DNA of 64,000 bases from Pseudarthrobacter oxydans (GTDB lineage: Bacteria > Actinomycetota > Actinomycetes > Actinomycetales > Micrococcaceae). Of this stretch, positions 11,730 through 20,650 are shown piece after piece. The stretch is taken from assembly GCF_013314975.1 (NCBI RefSeq), contig NZ_JABTYH010000020.1, positions 17,373-81,372 on the forward strand, read 5' to 3'. Positions within the stretch are counted from its first letter, which is position 1. Each line of letters begins with the position of its first letter. The position numbers were made by a program, and so were the translations under genes. Below the pieces are notes generated by a model. The model was not told the DNA's origin and made no database searches. It saw only the letters and a program-made list of their open reading frames with translations.

Positions 11730-12016
11730 CAGTGGCCGGAGTTCTTCAGCTTGCTGCCTTCAACGCCGTAGCCTGCCTTGCGCATGATGTAGCCCAGGAT
11801 CAGGCCGAGCACCATGACGCCGCCGCCGGCAATGAAGATGGGGGTGTTGGCAATGACGAACGCGATTGACATGATCAGGGCGCCGACCAGCATCACGATG
11901 ACGCAGGTCCAGGCTGCGGGGCTGTTGCCGTGGCCAAGTTCCTGGCTGTGGTCGATGACGCCCGGGGCTACCGTGCGGGTGCCGGACTTGGAAACGGACG
12001 CAGGTGCTTTGCTCAT
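11729..12016 (-). CDS. small HGxxPAAW-family membrane protein
   Basis: A 95-aa protein with the hallmark HGNSPAAWT (near residue 31), followed by two strongly hydrophobic segments (residues ~34-55 and ~58-78) and a short basic tail. The start MSKAPASVSK is preceded by GAGGAG; the in-frame upstream ATG (12070) lacks one. The family is known as HGxxPAAW in actinobacteria and has no assigned function. It sits between the trp-operon membrane protein and trpC, coupled to trpC by TGATG, so it is co-expressed with tryptophan synthesis. Confidence 0.82.
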   Translation of the reverse strand: MSKAPASVSKSGTRTVAPGVIDHSQELGHGNSPAAWTCVIVMLVGALIMSIAFVIANTPIFIAGGGVMVLGLILGYIMRKAGYGVEGSKLKNSGH

Positions 12017-12120
12017 GGAAATCTCCTCAGGGTGAATACTGCTTACATTCTGCCATTTTTTGGCCCGCAACCGTTTATCGGGCGGCGCGCTGCCGGTGCC
12101 CGGTGTCCGCGCGGGGCGCG

Positions 12121-12807
12121 TCAGGTGGGATCGTCGCCGCGGGAGAGCCGGTCCCAGCTGTCGATCTCGTCGACGGGACCCGCGGCCGCGGGGCTGCCCG
12201 CCGCCGGTGCGTCATATTTCGTCCGGGCTTTCCAGTGCCGTCCAGCGGGGACGATCACCAGGGCAGCCAGTGCCAGCAGGCATCCGGCCACGACGGCGAG
12301 GACCGGGAATGCTGTGACAGCCACCTGGGCCTGGCTTCCGGTGACGCCGGTCGCTTCCGCTATGGATCCCTGGGCGGCCGCCAGCGGGCTGGCGAGGACC
12401 GTCGCGGCTGCTGCGACAATTCCGGCGGCGGCCAGGACGATGATGGCGGTGATGATCCACCGGGCAATCCGGCCGGCAATGGCGGCTGCCAGGCCCCCGG
12501 CGAGGGCCACCAGAGCCAGGGCCGTGACGGCGGTGGCCGCCTTGCTGCCCTGCACCGGGAGCGGTTCCTGCGCGGCGCCGCCCTGGCCAAGCTGGTTGGG
12601 ATCGAGGGTCACACTGATCCAGGTCTGGGTGGTGGTGCCGAAGACCGCCAGCGCCAGCACGGCAATGAGCAGCACCAGCGTGGACTTACGGGCCCAGGCC
12701 GGCGCCGCGGGACCCTTGGCCGCAGCTGCCGCCTGCCCTGCGCCTGCCTGTCCCGATACGGGTTCCCGTGCTGATGAGGGTTCCTGTGAGCCTTCCGGAC
12801 GGGGCAT
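12121..12807 (-). CDS. trp-operon-associated integral membrane protein
   Basis: 228 aa with a short Pro/Ala-rich N-terminus, about four hydrophobic segments (starting near residues 43, 90, 117 and 165) and a charged C-tail ending DRLSRGDDPT. Size, position and the W-I-S-V-x-L segment after helix 1 match the actinobacterial Trp_oprn_chp family (TIGR02234), known only by its place in trp operons. Its ATG overlaps the trpE stop by 1 nt. Role unknown; a transport or anchoring role in tryptophan metabolism is only a guess. Confidence 0.8.
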   Translation of the reverse strand: MPRPEGSQEPSSAREPVSGQAGAGQAAAAAKGPAAPAWARKSTLVLLIAVLALAVFGTTTQTWISVTLDPNQLGQGGAAQEPLPVQGSKAATAVTALALVALAGGLAAAIAGRIARWIITAIIVLAAAGIVAAAATVLASPLAAAQGSIAEATGVTGSQAQVAVTAFPVLAVVAGCLLALAALVIVPAGRHWKARTKYDAPAAGSPAAAGPVDEIDSWDRLSRGDDPT

Positions 12808-14369
12808 CAGGAGTCCGACCCGCCGGGAAGCGAGTCCGCGGAGATGTTCTGCAAGGTGCCCGCGGTGTGGACGGCGCGGAGGGGCGCCGCGGCCTTGTTG
12901 ACGGTTTCCAGGGCCTCGGTGTCGTTGACCGAATCAGCCACGATGCCGCCCCCGGCCTGGACGTAGGCGCGCCCGTCCCGGATCAGAGCGGAGCGGATGG
13001 CGATGGCCATGTCCATGTCGCCGGCGAAATCCAGGTAGCCCACCACTCCGCCGTAGATGCCCCTGCGGTGCGGTTCGAGTTCATCCAGGAGCCGCAGCGC
13101 ACGTGGTTTGGGGGCGCCGGACAGTGTGCCCGCCGGAAAGGTTGCCTTCAGCACGTCGTAGGCCTTGGCCTGGGGCGACAGCTGTCCCACCACGGTGGAG
13201 ACCAAGTGCATGATGTGGCTGAAGCGCTCCACCTCCATGAACTGGGTAACGTCCACCGTCCCCGCCACGCAGACCTTGGACAGGTCGTTCCGTGAGAGGT
13301 CCACCAGCATCAGGTGTTCAGCGCGTTCCTTCTGGTCCGCCAGGAGTTCCTCGGCGAGTGCCTTGTCCGCCTCCACCGTCCGGCCCCGCGGCCGGGACCC
13401 GGCAATTGGGTGGGTGATGACTTCCTCACCGGTCACCGTCACCAGCGCCTCGGGCGAGGAGCCAACAATGGAGTACTCCCGGCCGTCAGCGTCCTCGAGG
13501 CTGAAGATGTACATGTAGGGGCTGGGGTTGGTGTTCCGCAGGACCCGGTAGACGTCCAGGGCCGATGCCTGGCACTCCATTTCGAAGCGGCGGGAGATGA
13601 CGACCTGGAACACCTCGCCGTCCACGATGGCCTCCTTGCCGCGGTCCAGGGCAGCCAGGTACTCGGCCTCGTCCCAGCGTTCCTGGACGCTGGAGGCAAA
13701 GTCCAGTGCCGCGGGAGCCAGGACCGAGACGGGCTGCGCCACGGGGGTGCTGACCTTGGCGAGCAGCGCTTTGACCCGGGCCACAGCGTCGTGCCAGGCC
13801 TCATCCACCCGCTCGGAGCTGTCATCGAAGTTGATGGCGTTGGCGATAAGCAGCACGGTGCCGTCCACATTGTCGTGGACGGCCATGTCCGTGACCAGGT
13901 TCAACGCCATTTCGGGGAGCTGCAGGTCGTCCTCGGGCGGGCTGACCAGGCGTTCCCAGTGCCGGACCGTTTCCCAGCCCAGGAATCCCACCAGGCCGGA
14001 GGTGAAGGGCGGCAGTCCGTCGAACCTGTCGGTGCGGAGGGCTTCAATGGTGTCGCGGATGGCGTCCACCGGGCTGCCGTCCACGGGGACCCCGGCGGGA
14101 GGCTGGCCCAGCCAGTGCGCGTTCCCGTCCTTGGTGGTCAGCGTGGCCCTGGACCTCGCGCCGATAAAGGAGTAGCGGGACCACGCCCCGCCTACTGCCG
14201 CGGATTCCATCAGGAAGGTGCCGGGCTGGCCGTTGGCGAGCTTCCGGTAGAGGCCGATGGGGGTCTCGGCGTCCGCGAGCACCTTGAGCCGGACAGGGAT
14301 GACGCGGCTGTGCCCGGCCAGCTCCCGGAATTCCTCGAGGCCCGGGCTGATGATTCCAAGGTCCTGCAT
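12807..14369 (-). CDS. trpE: anthranilate synthase component I
   Basis: Converts chorismate to anthranilate using ammonia from the glutaminase partner (not in the window). The 520-aa protein has the N-terminal allosteric segment FLMESAAVGGAWSRYSF (LxES tryptophan-binding motif), PSPYMYIF, GSSPEALV, ITHPIAGSRPRGRT and the C-terminal AGTLSGAPKPRA. Upstream, 117 nt separate it from hisI; they contain GC-rich dyads but no leader peptide with Trp codons that I could find, so classical attenuation is not supported. Confidence 0.96.
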   Translation of the reverse strand: MQDLGIISPGLEEFRELAGHSRVIPVRLKVLADAETPIGLYRKLANGQPGTFLMESAAVGGAWSRYSFIGARSRATLTTKDGNAHWLGQPPAGVPVDGSPVDAIRDTIEALRTDRFDGLPPFTSGLVGFLGWETVRHWERLVSPPEDDLQLPEMALNLVTDMAVHDNVDGTVLLIANAINFDDSSERVDEAWHDAVARVKALLAKVSTPVAQPVSVLAPAALDFASSVQERWDEAEYLAALDRGKEAIVDGEVFQVVISRRFEMECQASALDVYRVLRNTNPSPYMYIFSLEDADGREYSIVGSSPEALVTVTGEEVITHPIAGSRPRGRTVEADKALAEELLADQKERAEHLMLVDLSRNDLSKVCVAGTVDVTQFMEVERFSHIMHLVSTVVGQLSPQAKAYDVLKATFPAGTLSGAPKPRALRLLDELEPHRRGIYGGVVGYLDFAGDMDMAIAIRSALIRDGRAYVQAGGGIVADSVNDTEALETVNKAAAPLRAVHTAGTLQNISADSLPGGSDS

Positions 14370-14486
14370 GGCTATGCTGTTCCGCCTGTTCTCGTTGGTC
14401 CGTCTGCGCCGGCGCCTGTAGGTGTGCTTGCGGGGGCAGCCGGCCCTCCCCCGAGGGTCCGCAGCGGGCTGCGGTTCCTGAGTTGT

Positions 14487-14930
14487 TCAGCCTGCCTGGC
14501 CGGTGGTGACAGCCAGGTCCCGGCCGTCGAAGCAGGTCCGGGTGCCCGTGTGGCACGCTGCGCCCACCTGGTCCACCCGCACCAGCAACGCGTCGCCGTC
14601 GCAGTCCATCGCCACGGACTTGACCCACTGCACGTGCCCGGAAGTGTCCCCCTTGCGCCAGTACTCCTGGCGGGAACGCGAGTAGAAGGTCACCCGCCCG
14701 GTGGTCATGGTGCGATGCAGCGCTTCGTCGTCCATCCAGCCCAGCATGAGGACCTCGTTGGTGTCGTACTGCTGCACCACGGCGGCTACGAGGCCGGCAC
14801 TGTCGCGCTTGAGCGCGGCGGCCAGTTCGCCGGGAAGCGGGCTTGGGTTTGCTGCGGCGGCCGGGCCGGGCGCGGCAGCCACGGGCACGGCAGAGCCGGG
14901 GTTCGGGACGGGGGCGGGGTACTCAGACAT
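14487..14930 (-). CDS. hisI: phosphoribosyl-AMP cyclohydrolase
   Basis: Third step of histidine synthesis, opening the adenine ring of phosphoribosyl-AMP; a zinc enzyme. The 147-aa chain has a proline/alanine-rich N-terminus of about 30 residues, then [29 protein letters not shown], the metal-binding cysteine in [11 protein letters not shown] and [14 protein letters not shown]. It lacks the HisE half, which is a separate gene here. The chosen ATG has TAGACT 7 nt upstream, predicting a leaderless message. It leads into trpE, linking his and trp genes. Confidence 0.94.
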   Translation of the reverse strand: MSEYPAPVPNPGSAVPVAAAPGPAAAANPSPLPGELAAALKRDSAGLVAAVVQQYDTNEVLMLGWMDDEALHRTMTTGRVTFYSRSRQEYWRKGDTSGHVQWVKSVAMDCDGDALLVRVDQVGAACHTGTRTCFDGRDLAVTTGQAG

Positions 14931-14937
14931 CAGGTCA

Positions 14938-14943
14938 AGTCTA
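14938..14943 (-). promoter_or_regulatory. TAGACT -10 box of hisI
   Basis: TAGACT on the minus strand ends 7 nt before the hisI ATG, and no Shine-Dalgarno lies between. It predicts transcription from, or within a base or two of, the start codon. No clear -35. Confidence 0.45.
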
Positions 14944-15028
14944 GTGCCTGCGCCGCGGCCCCGGATGTGTGTGAACAACGGCACGCCAGCAGGGGCAGCC
15001 GCGCTGCCCAACTCCACGCCTGTCATGC

Positions 15029-15034
15029 TAGTTT
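15029..15034 (+). promoter_or_regulatory. TAGTTT -10 box of the TIGR03085-type gene
   Basis: TAGTTT ends 8 nt before the ATG at 15043 with no ribosome site between, consistent with a leaderless mRNA. The box is about 90 bp from the divergent hisI box. Confidence 0.4.
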
Positions 15035-15042
15035 CACAAGTG

Positions 15043-15687
15043 ATGCATTTCGTCGAACCGTCCCGAGAAGTCCTGGCCGAGACCCTGCTTGCGGCCGGTC
15101 CTGATGCGCCCACGCTGTGCAAGGGCTGGCGCACCAGGGACCTTGCCGCGCACCTGTACCTGCGCGAACGCAAGGCAGCCGTAGGGCTGGGCCTGATCAT
15201 CAAACGGCTGGCCAAAGCCTCGGACCAGGCGACTGCCAGGCTCGCTGCGAAGCTGACCACTGCGGAAGCGTACGCAAAGCTGGTCAACACGTTCCGCGCA
15301 GGACCGCCTGCGCTGTCCCCGATGAACATCAAGGCCCTCGACGAGAGCTCCAACCTCATCGAATACTTCGTGCACACGGAGGACATCCGCCGCGCCGTTG
15401 ACCGGTGGGCGCCGCGGGCACTCGACGAGGCGTACTCGGAGGCGCTCTGGGACGAACTCGTCAAGCGCGCCGCGATCCTTTACCGCGGCGTTGACCTGGG
15501 AATCGTCCTGGTTCGCCCGTCCGGGCCCCGCCACGTCGCCAAGCGCGCACCTGTTTCGGTGGCCATCGTGGGCGAGCCGGGCGAGCTGCTGATGCACGCC
15601 CACGGCCGCACCCGCCACGCCCTGGTGACCTTCGAAGGCCAGCCCGACGCCGTCGCCCTCCTCCAGTCAGCCGAAGTAGGCCTTTAA
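15043..15687 (+). CDS. TIGR03085-type metal-binding protein
   Basis: 214-aa protein resembling the actinobacterial TIGR03085 family, related to the DinB/mycothiol maleylpyruvate isomerase fold. The N-terminus is typical: [28 protein letters not shown], where the histidine of the LAAHL motif is a likely metal ligand, with a second one in [22 protein letters not shown] was chosen as start. It is the only plus-strand gene in the first 26 kb and splits hisF from hisI-trpE. Its substrate is unknown; a mycothiol-dependent role is possible by homology. Confidence 0.78.
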   Translation: MHFVEPSREVLAETLLAAGPDAPTLCKGWRTRDLAAHLYLRERKAAVGLGLIIKRLAKASDQATARLAAKLTTAEAYAKLVNTFRAGPPALSPMNIKALDESSNLIEYFVHTEDIRRAVDRWAPRALDEAYSEALWDELVKRAAILYRGVDLGIVLVRPSGPRHVAKRAPVSVAIVGEPGELLMHAHGRTRHALVTFEGQPDAVALLQSAEVGL

Positions 15688-15689
15688 CC

Positions 15690-15755
15690 CCCAACTAAGT
15701 AGCGCTAAGTGTCGTTATGAGCCCTCAAGACGACACTTAGCGCTACTTAGTTGGG
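15690..15755. repeat. 26-bp perfect inverted repeat between convergent genes
   Basis: Arms 15690-15715 and 15730-15755 are perfectly complementary, with a 14-nt loop. Each arm contains AACTAAGTAGCGCTAAGTG, including the 8-bp palindrome TAGCGCTA. It lies exactly between the stops of the TIGR03085-type gene (+) and hisF (-), so a bidirectional terminator is likely. Arm length and perfection are far beyond a usual terminator, suggesting a dispersed palindromic repeat. Confidence 0.85.
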
Positions 15756-15767
15756 TTGGGACACGCT

Positions 15768-16544
15768 TTAGCGGACTTCGAAGCCTGCGTTCCGGATGGC
15801 GTCCTTGACCTGGGACATCATGTTGTCCGGTCCCCAGTGGAAGATCGATGCTGCCAGCACGGCGTCTGCACCCGCGGCGACGGCCGGGGGGAAGTGGGCA
15901 GGCTCCCCTGCTCCGCCGGAGGCAATGATGGGCACCTTGACCGCAGCCCGGACCAGCCTGATGAGCTCCAGGTCGAAGCCGTCCTTGGTGCCGTCGGCGT
16001 CAATGGAGTTGAGCAGGATCTCGCCCACGCCGCGGTCCGCGGCTTCCCGGGCCCAGGCAATCGCGTCGATCCCGGTACCGGTCCGTCCGCCGTGGGTGGT
16101 CACTTCGAATCCCGACGGCCTGGGCTGGGAACCGGGGCGGGTGCGGCGGGCATCGAGGGACAGGACAAGCACCTGGGAACCGAAGTGCCGGGTGATCTCA
16201 TCGATGACATCGGGCCGGGCGACGGCTGCGGTGTTGATGGACGCCTTGTCCGCGCCGTACCTCAGCAGCTTGTCCACCTCGGCAACACCGCGGACGCCGC
16301 CGCCCACCGTGAGCGGAATGAAGACTTCCTCCGCGGTGCGGCGGACCACGTCAAAGGTGGTCTCCCGGTTGCCCGAGGACGCCGTGACGTCCAGGAAGGT
16401 CAGCTCGTCCGCGCCGGCGTTGTCGTAGCGGTGCGCCAGCTCCACGGGATCGCCGGCATCCCGCAGGCCTTCGAAGTTAACGCCTTTGACGACGCGCCCG
16501 GCGTCCACGTCGAGGCAGGGAATGACGCGTACTGCTACTGCCAT
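15768..16544 (-). CDS. hisF: imidazole glycerol phosphate synthase, cyclase subunit
   Basis: With HisH (not here) makes imidazole glycerol phosphate and AICAR. 258-aa TIM barrel; catalytic Asp in [18 protein letters not shown] (about residue 12) and the second in [14 protein letters not shown], plus the phosphate sites TVGGGVRG and ASGGAG. It is the last gene of the hisE-hisG-hisF run and ends 12 nt before the large inverted repeat. Confidence 0.97.
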   Translation of the reverse strand: MAVAVRVIPCLDVDAGRVVKGVNFEGLRDAGDPVELAHRYDNAGADELTFLDVTASSGNRETTFDVVRRTAEEVFIPLTVGGGVRGVAEVDKLLRYGADKASINTAAVARPDVIDEITRHFGSQVLVLSLDARRTRPGSQPRPSGFEVTTHGGRTGTGIDAIAWAREAADRGVGEILLNSIDADGTKDGFDLELIRLVRAAVKVPIIASGGAGEPAHFPPAVAAGADAVLAASIFHWGPDNMMSQVKDAIRNAGFEVR

Positions 16545-16615
16545 GGGAGCTCCTGGAAATTCTGTCTTTTTTGCGCTCGGTTGTTAGAGCGCGGGTCGGT
16601 ACTGCGGGGGCCGGC

Positions 16616-17476
16616 TCAGATGCGGCAGGCGTGGATGCTGCTGACCAGGATGGCGCGTGCGCCGAGGTCGTACAGCTCGTCCATGATCCGGTTGGTTTCC
16701 TTCTTTGGGACCATGGAGCGGACGGCCACCCAGTCGGAATCCCGCAGCGGGGAGACGGTGGGCGATTCCAGGCCGGGGGTCAGCGCAGCGGCGCTTTCCA
16801 CCAGTTCCTTGCGGATGTCGTAGTCCATCAGTACATACTGGCGCGCCACCAGGACGCCCTGGAGGCGGCGGATCAGGACCTCGATCTCCTTGGCGGTGCC
16901 GTTCGCGGCGCCGCCTTCGCCGGTGCGGCGGATCAGCACGGCCTCGGACTTCAGGATGGGATCGCCGAAGATCTCCATTCCGGCGGCTTTGAGGGTGTTG
17001 CCGGTTTCGACGACGTCGGCGATGGCGTCTGCCACGCCCAGCCTGACCGATGATTCAACGGCGCCGTCAAGGCGGACTACCTTGGCGTTGATGCCCTTCC
17101 CGGCGAGGTAGCCGCGGAGCAGGCCGTCGTAGCTGGTGGCCAGCCGCTTGCCCTCAAGCTGCTCCACCTTGGCGAAGTCCCCGACGGGACCTGCAAAACG
17201 GAATGTGGACGCCGCGAAGCCCAGCGGAAGGAGCTCTTCCGCCTCCACTTCGGCATCCAGGAGAAGGTCGCGTCCGGTGATGCCGACGTCGAGCGTCCCC
17301 TGGCCGACGTACACCGCGATGTCCCGCGGGCGGAGGAAGAAGAACTCGATGTCGTTGTCCGGGTCCACCATAACGAGTTCACGGGTGTCCCGCCGCTGGC
17401 GGTAGCCCGCCTCGGAGAGCATGGCAGAGGCGGCTTCGGACAGGGAGCCCTTGTTGGGGACGGCTACTCGCAGCAT
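16616..17476 (-). CDS. hisG: ATP phosphoribosyltransferase
   Basis: First, feedback-regulated step of histidine synthesis: ATP + PRPP to phosphoribosyl-ATP. 286 aa, the long form with a C-terminal regulatory domain. MLRVAVPNKGSLSEAA is the standard start; an in-frame ATG 42 nt upstream (17518) adds an unconserved segment. VYVGQGTLDVGITGRDLL and the PRPP-binding DVVETGNTLKAAG are visible. It follows hisE closely. Confidence 0.96.
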   Translation of the reverse strand: MLRVAVPNKGSLSEAASAMLSEAGYRQRRDTRELVMVDPDNDIEFFFLRPRDIAVYVGQGTLDVGITGRDLLLDAEVEAEELLPLGFAASTFRFAGPVGDFAKVEQLEGKRLATSYDGLLRGYLAGKGINAKVVRLDGAVESSVRLGVADAIADVVETGNTLKAAGMEIFGDPILKSEAVLIRRTGEGGAANGTAKEIEVLIRRLQGVLVARQYVLMDYDIRKELVESAAALTPGLESPTVSPLRDSDWVAVRSMVPKKETNRIMDELYDLGARAILVSSIHACRI

Positions 17477-17566
17477 TGGGGGTCTTTCTGGTGTGGGGAG
17501 GTCTAGGTGTTCAGGCAATGCAGGCCACGGCGGGCACCGGCGGCGTGGAGCGCGCCGGACCGGTGG

Positions 17567-17830
17567 CTACAGATGCTTGTAGACGTCTTCCAGGGTCAGG
17601 CCTTTGGCGAGCATCAGAACCTGCAGGTGGTACAGCAGCTGGGAAATTTCCTCTGCCGCGGCTTCATCGGATTCATATTCGGCAGCCATCCATACTTCGG
17701 CTGCTTCCTCAACGACTTTCTTGCCGATGCCGTGCACACCGGAGTCCAATTCAGCGACGGTGCGGGAGCCTTCCGGGCGGGTGGCTGCCTTCTCGCTGAG
17801 CTCAGCGAACAGCGTCTCGAAATTCTTCAC
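17567..17830 (-). CDS. hisE: phosphoribosyl-ATP pyrophosphatase
   Basis: Second step of histidine synthesis. The 87-aa MazG-like protein starts with GTG ([11 protein letters not shown]); it shows [16 protein letters not shown] and [15 protein letters not shown], the metal-binding helices of the family. A TAGGCT box followed by GGAGGG lies directly upstream, so promoter and ribosome site overlap. The longer upstream frame has no family features. Confidence 0.93.
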   Translation of the reverse strand: MKNFETLFAELSEKAATRPEGSRTVAELDSGVHGIGKKVVEEAAEVWMAAEYESDEAAAEEISQLLYHLQVLMLAKGLTLEDVYKHL

Positions 17831-17837
17831 GCCCTCC

Positions 17838-17843
17838 AGCCTA
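17838..17843 (-). promoter_or_regulatory. TAGGCT box overlapping hisE ribosome site region
   Basis: TAGGCT ends 7 nt before the hisE GTG; the intervening GGAGGGC is itself a good Shine-Dalgarno sequence if transcription starts further upstream. Either reading is possible. Confidence 0.3.
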
Positions 17844-17882
17844 CTTGCTGCAGCCCACAGGGCGCTTCCCGGGCCGTTGCAT

Positions 17883-17921
17883 GACGGGCGCGATGTGAGC
17901 GAATACACAAGCGCGCCCGTC
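17883..17921 (-). terminator. hairpin after ribH
   Basis: A 10-bp perfect stem (GACGGGCGCG at 17883-17892 with 17912-17921) and a 19-nt loop lie 12 nt after the ribH stop. There is no T-run, as is frequent in high-GC actinobacteria, so it is a probable but unproven end of the rib operon. Confidence 0.5.
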
Positions 17922-17933
17922 CTGCGGGCTCCG

Positions 17934-18422
17934 TTACTTGCCGTACTGCTTGAGCACGACGGCGGTGGCCAGCGCCGCGGTGACGGCCTCGTGGCCTTTG
18001 TCTTCCTTGGAGCCGGGAAGGCCGGCACGGTCCAGGCCCTGCTGTTCGGTGTCGCAGGTCAGGACGCCGAAGCCCACCGGGACGCCGGTGCGCACGCTGA
18101 CGTCGGTGAGTCCCGACGTCGCTGCCTGGCACACGTAGTCAAAGTGCGGGGTTCCGCCGCGGATGACGACGCCGAGGGCCACGACGGCGTCGAAGTGCGG
18201 TGCGAGCCGGGCGGCGGCAACCGGCAGCTCAAAGCTTCCCGGTACGCGCAGGACGGTGGGCTCGGCGATGCCGGCGTCCTTCGCTGCCCGGAGCGCTCCG
18301 TCCAGCAGCCCGTCCATGATCTGGGTGTGCCAGCTGGCCGCCACAATCGCCAGCCGCAGCTGGGACGTTTCTGCGGGGTTGAGGGTGCTGAGGTCGATAT
18401 CGGGGGCGCCGTGTCCGCTCAT
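17934..18422 (-). CDS. ribH: 6,7-dimethyl-8-ribityllumazine synthase
   Basis: Condenses the DHBP product of RibB with the ribityl-pyrimidine to make lumazine, the RibE substrate. 162 aa; the family core is clear: [45 protein letters not shown] (catalytic His), [11 protein letters not shown] and [14 protein letters not shown]. It is the last gene of the riboswitch-controlled rib operon, 70 nt after ribA. Confidence 0.97.
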   Translation of the reverse strand: MSGHGAPDIDLSTLNPAETSQLRLAIVAASWHTQIMDGLLDGALRAAKDAGIAEPTVLRVPGSFELPVAAARLAPHFDAVVALGVVIRGGTPHFDYVCQAATSGLTDVSVRTGVPVGFGVLTCDTEQQGLDRAGLPGSKEDKGHEAVTAALATAVVLKQYGK

Positions 18423-18492
18423 GGGTCAGTCTCTTCCGTTCAGTGGTGGTGTGTGTTGTCAGTGCCGGGGCCGGAGGGCAGGCCTCAGCCGG

Positions 18493-19281
18493 TCAGTCTT
18501 GTTCGTGGTCGAAGGTTTCCGGGGTGGTGACGGGAACAGCCACCACATGGGTGTCCAGCAGCAGCCGATGTTCCATGCGGTCCTTCTTGGTGCGCAGGTA
18601 GCGGATGTTCTCGTCGCGGGACGGCACTTCGGTGGGAACCATCTCCACTACCTTCACACCAGCCCGTGCCAGCCTGTTCTGCTTGTCCGGGTTGTTGCTC
18701 AGGAGCCGCACCTCATGGAGTCCCATCTCCGCGAGGACCTGGGCCGCGGCGTTGTAGGAGCGGGCGTCCACGGGAAGGCCCAGCTGCTCGTTGGCCTCGA
18801 CCGTGTCAAAGCCGGCCTCCTGCAGTGCGTAGGCCTTGATCTTGTTGGCCAGGCCGATGCCCCGGCCTTCCTGCCCCCGCAGGTAGAGCAGGGTGCCGCC
18901 GTTTTGCTGGATCATTTCCAGGGCGAAGGCAAGCTGCTCCCCGCAATCGCAGCGGTAGGACCCAAAAATGTCGCCGGTGAGGCATTCCGAGTGCAGCCGG
19001 ACGAGGGGGGCCTTGCCGTCCTTGGGCGGGTTGGGGGAACTGACGGCCAGGTGCTCCACGCCGGTCACCAGGTCGGTCCAGGCCTGCGCCACGAAATCAC
19101 CGAAGGCCGTGGGCAGCTGCACTATCGGGCCGCCGCTCACGGGGTGCGGGGCAACGCCGCTGCTGCTGCGCTCCTGACCGTTGGCGGAGGACCCGTGGCT
19201 TATCGGGGAAGCCCCCAAACCGTCCCGGGAATTTCCGTGGCCGTTCGGCGAACCGCTGTTGCGGGCTGTCGAAGAGGTCAT
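18493..19281 (-). CDS. ribA: GTP cyclohydrolase II
   Basis: Opens GTP to the diaminopyrimidine that starts riboflavin synthesis. 262 aa, with a low-complexity Ser/Gly/Asn-rich N-terminal extension of about 45 residues before the enzyme core. Zinc cysteines C100, C111 and C113 are in [20 protein letters not shown]; the catalytic [15 protein letters not shown] follows. The start overlaps the ribB stop (ATGA). Separate ribB and ribA genes replace the fused RibBA of many actinobacteria; the extension may be a remnant linker (inference). Confidence 0.95.
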   Translation of the reverse strand: MTSSTARNSGSPNGHGNSRDGLGASPISHGSSANGQERSSSGVAPHPVSGGPIVQLPTAFGDFVAQAWTDLVTGVEHLAVSSPNPPKDGKAPLVRLHSECLTGDIFGSYRCDCGEQLAFALEMIQQNGGTLLYLRGQEGRGIGLANKIKAYALQEAGFDTVEANEQLGLPVDARSYNAAAQVLAEMGLHEVRLLSNNPDKQNRLARAGVKVVEMVPTEVPSRDENIRYLRTKKDRMEHRLLLDTHVVAVPVTTPETFDHEQD

Positions 19282-20009
19282 CGTGTCTCCTTCTTGCCGC
19301 CCGCAACTTCGCGGGCGCTCTCCGTGGGCTGGGCTTCCCCCGCTGCGAGGTAGGCCGCCAGATCCTCTATGGAGATCAGGGGGCAGCCATGCTCTGCCGC
19401 GAAGGTCCGGAGCCCGTCCAGGCGCATCATCTCGCCGTCGTCGTACACAACTTCTGCTATCACGCCCACCGGTTCGAGGCCGGCCAGGCGGCACAGGTCC
19501 ACCGCAGCCTCGGTGTGGCCGGGGCGTTCCCGCACACCACCGTCAACTGCACGGAGCGGAAATATATGCCCGGGCCTGGTCAGGGACGCCGGCACGGCGT
19601 GGGGGTCGGCCAGGACCCTGGCGGTAAGGGCCCGGTCCGTGGCGGAGATTCCTGTGCTCACACCCAGCGCGGCGTCGCAGGAAACGGTGTACGCGGTTCC
19701 CTTGGCGTCCTCGTTGACCGACACCATGGGAGGCAGCGCAAGGGCATCCGCCCGGTCGCCGGACAGCGGAACGCAGATGACGCCCGAGCTGTAGCGGATG
19801 GTCCATCCCATCAGCGCGGGGGTGGCATGCTGTGCCGCGAAGATGATGTCGCCCTCGTTTTCGCGGTCCTCGTTGTCCACCACGAGCACCGGCCTGCCGG
19901 CGGCCATGGCCTGCACTGCCACTTCAATCGAGTCGAGCCCGCGGGCATCGGGGGCAGGAACGACGCCTGCCGGCGCTGCCTCTGGTTCGAGCCGGAGCAC
20001 GGCGTTCAC
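19278..20009 (-). CDS. ribB: 3,4-dihydroxy-2-butanone 4-phosphate synthase
   Basis: Makes the four-carbon unit of riboflavin from ribulose 5-phosphate, whose source enzyme Rpe is encoded just upstream. 243 aa, GTG start coupled to ribE by a GTGA overlap. Motifs: [16 protein letters not shown] (metal/acid loop), [20 protein letters not shown] and [14 protein letters not shown]. The C-terminal 20 residues are variable. Confidence 0.96.
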   Translation of the reverse strand: MNAVLRLEPEAAPAGVVPAPDARGLDSIEVAVQAMAAGRPVLVVDNEDRENEGDIIFAAQHATPALMGWTIRYSSGVICVPLSGDRADALALPPMVSVNEDAKGTAYTVSCDAALGVSTGISATDRALTARVLADPHAVPASLTRPGHIFPLRAVDGGVRERPGHTEAAVDLCRLAGLEPVGVIAEVVYDDGEMMRLDGLRTFAAEHGCPLISIEDLAAYLAAGEAQPTESAREVAGGKKETR

Positions 20010-20650
20010 AGTGCACCTCCGTCAGCAGCTGCCGGCGCCGAAGTCCTGAACGCAAGGAGGCGTTCCGTGTACTTGGCCAGGACGTCCACCTCGAGGTTGA
20101 CCCGGCTGCCCGTGGTCTTGGAACCCAGCCCGGTTTCGGCCAGGGTGGTGGGGATCAGGCCCACTTCGAACCAGGGCTCGGGCTCGGCGGCCTCGCTGAC
20201 GGCGGTGACGGTGAGGGAGACGCCGTCGATGGCGATCGAGCCCTTTTCCGCGATGTAGCGGGCCAGGTTGGCGGGCACGCCGAACCGGAGCCGCTCCCAG
20301 TTGCCCAGTGCTTCCCGTTCCAGCAGCACGCCGACGCCGTCAACATGCCCCTGCACCACATGCCCGTCCAGCCGGCCGCCCGCAGGAACGCAGCGCTCAA
20401 GGTTGACGGAGTCGCCGGGCGCCAGTTCGCCGATGGTGCTGCGGACCAAAGTCTCCCCCATCACGTCGACGCTGAAGTCCGCGCCGTTGATCCCGGTGGC
20501 CGTCAGGCAGACACCGTTCACGGCCACGGAGCCGCCCAGGGCGAGCCCTTCAGTGCTGCCGGGCGCATGCAGCCGGAGGGTGGCGCTGGCGTCCCCGTCC
20601 CGCTCGACGGACAGAACGTGCCCTTGTTCGGCAATAATTCCGGTAAACAT
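20006..20650 (-). CDS. ribE: riboflavin synthase alpha chain
   Basis: Dismutates two lumazines to riboflavin and a pyrimidine. 214 aa starting at the invariant MFTGII; two lumazine-binding repeats are visible, the first with [11 protein letters not shown] and the second with [11 protein letters not shown] ... [11 protein letters not shown]. Starts with a 1-nt overlap on the ribD stop (TGATG) and ends in a 4-nt overlap with ribB. Confidence 0.96.
   Translation of the reverse strand: MFTGIIAEQGHVLSVERDGDASATLRLHAPGSTEGLALGGSVAVNGVCLTATGINGADFSVDVMGETLVRSTIGELAPGDSVNLERCVPAGGRLDGHVVQGHVDGVGVLLEREALGNWERLRFGVPANLARYIAEKGSIAIDGVSLTVTAVSEAAEPEPWFEVGLIPTTLAETGLGSKTTGSRVNLEVDVLAKYTERLLAFRTSAPAAADGGAL

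Noticed and set aside
14370..14486. trp attenuator with leader peptide
   Set aside because: GC-rich dyads are present before trpE, but no short frame with tandem Trp codons and no antiterminator layout.
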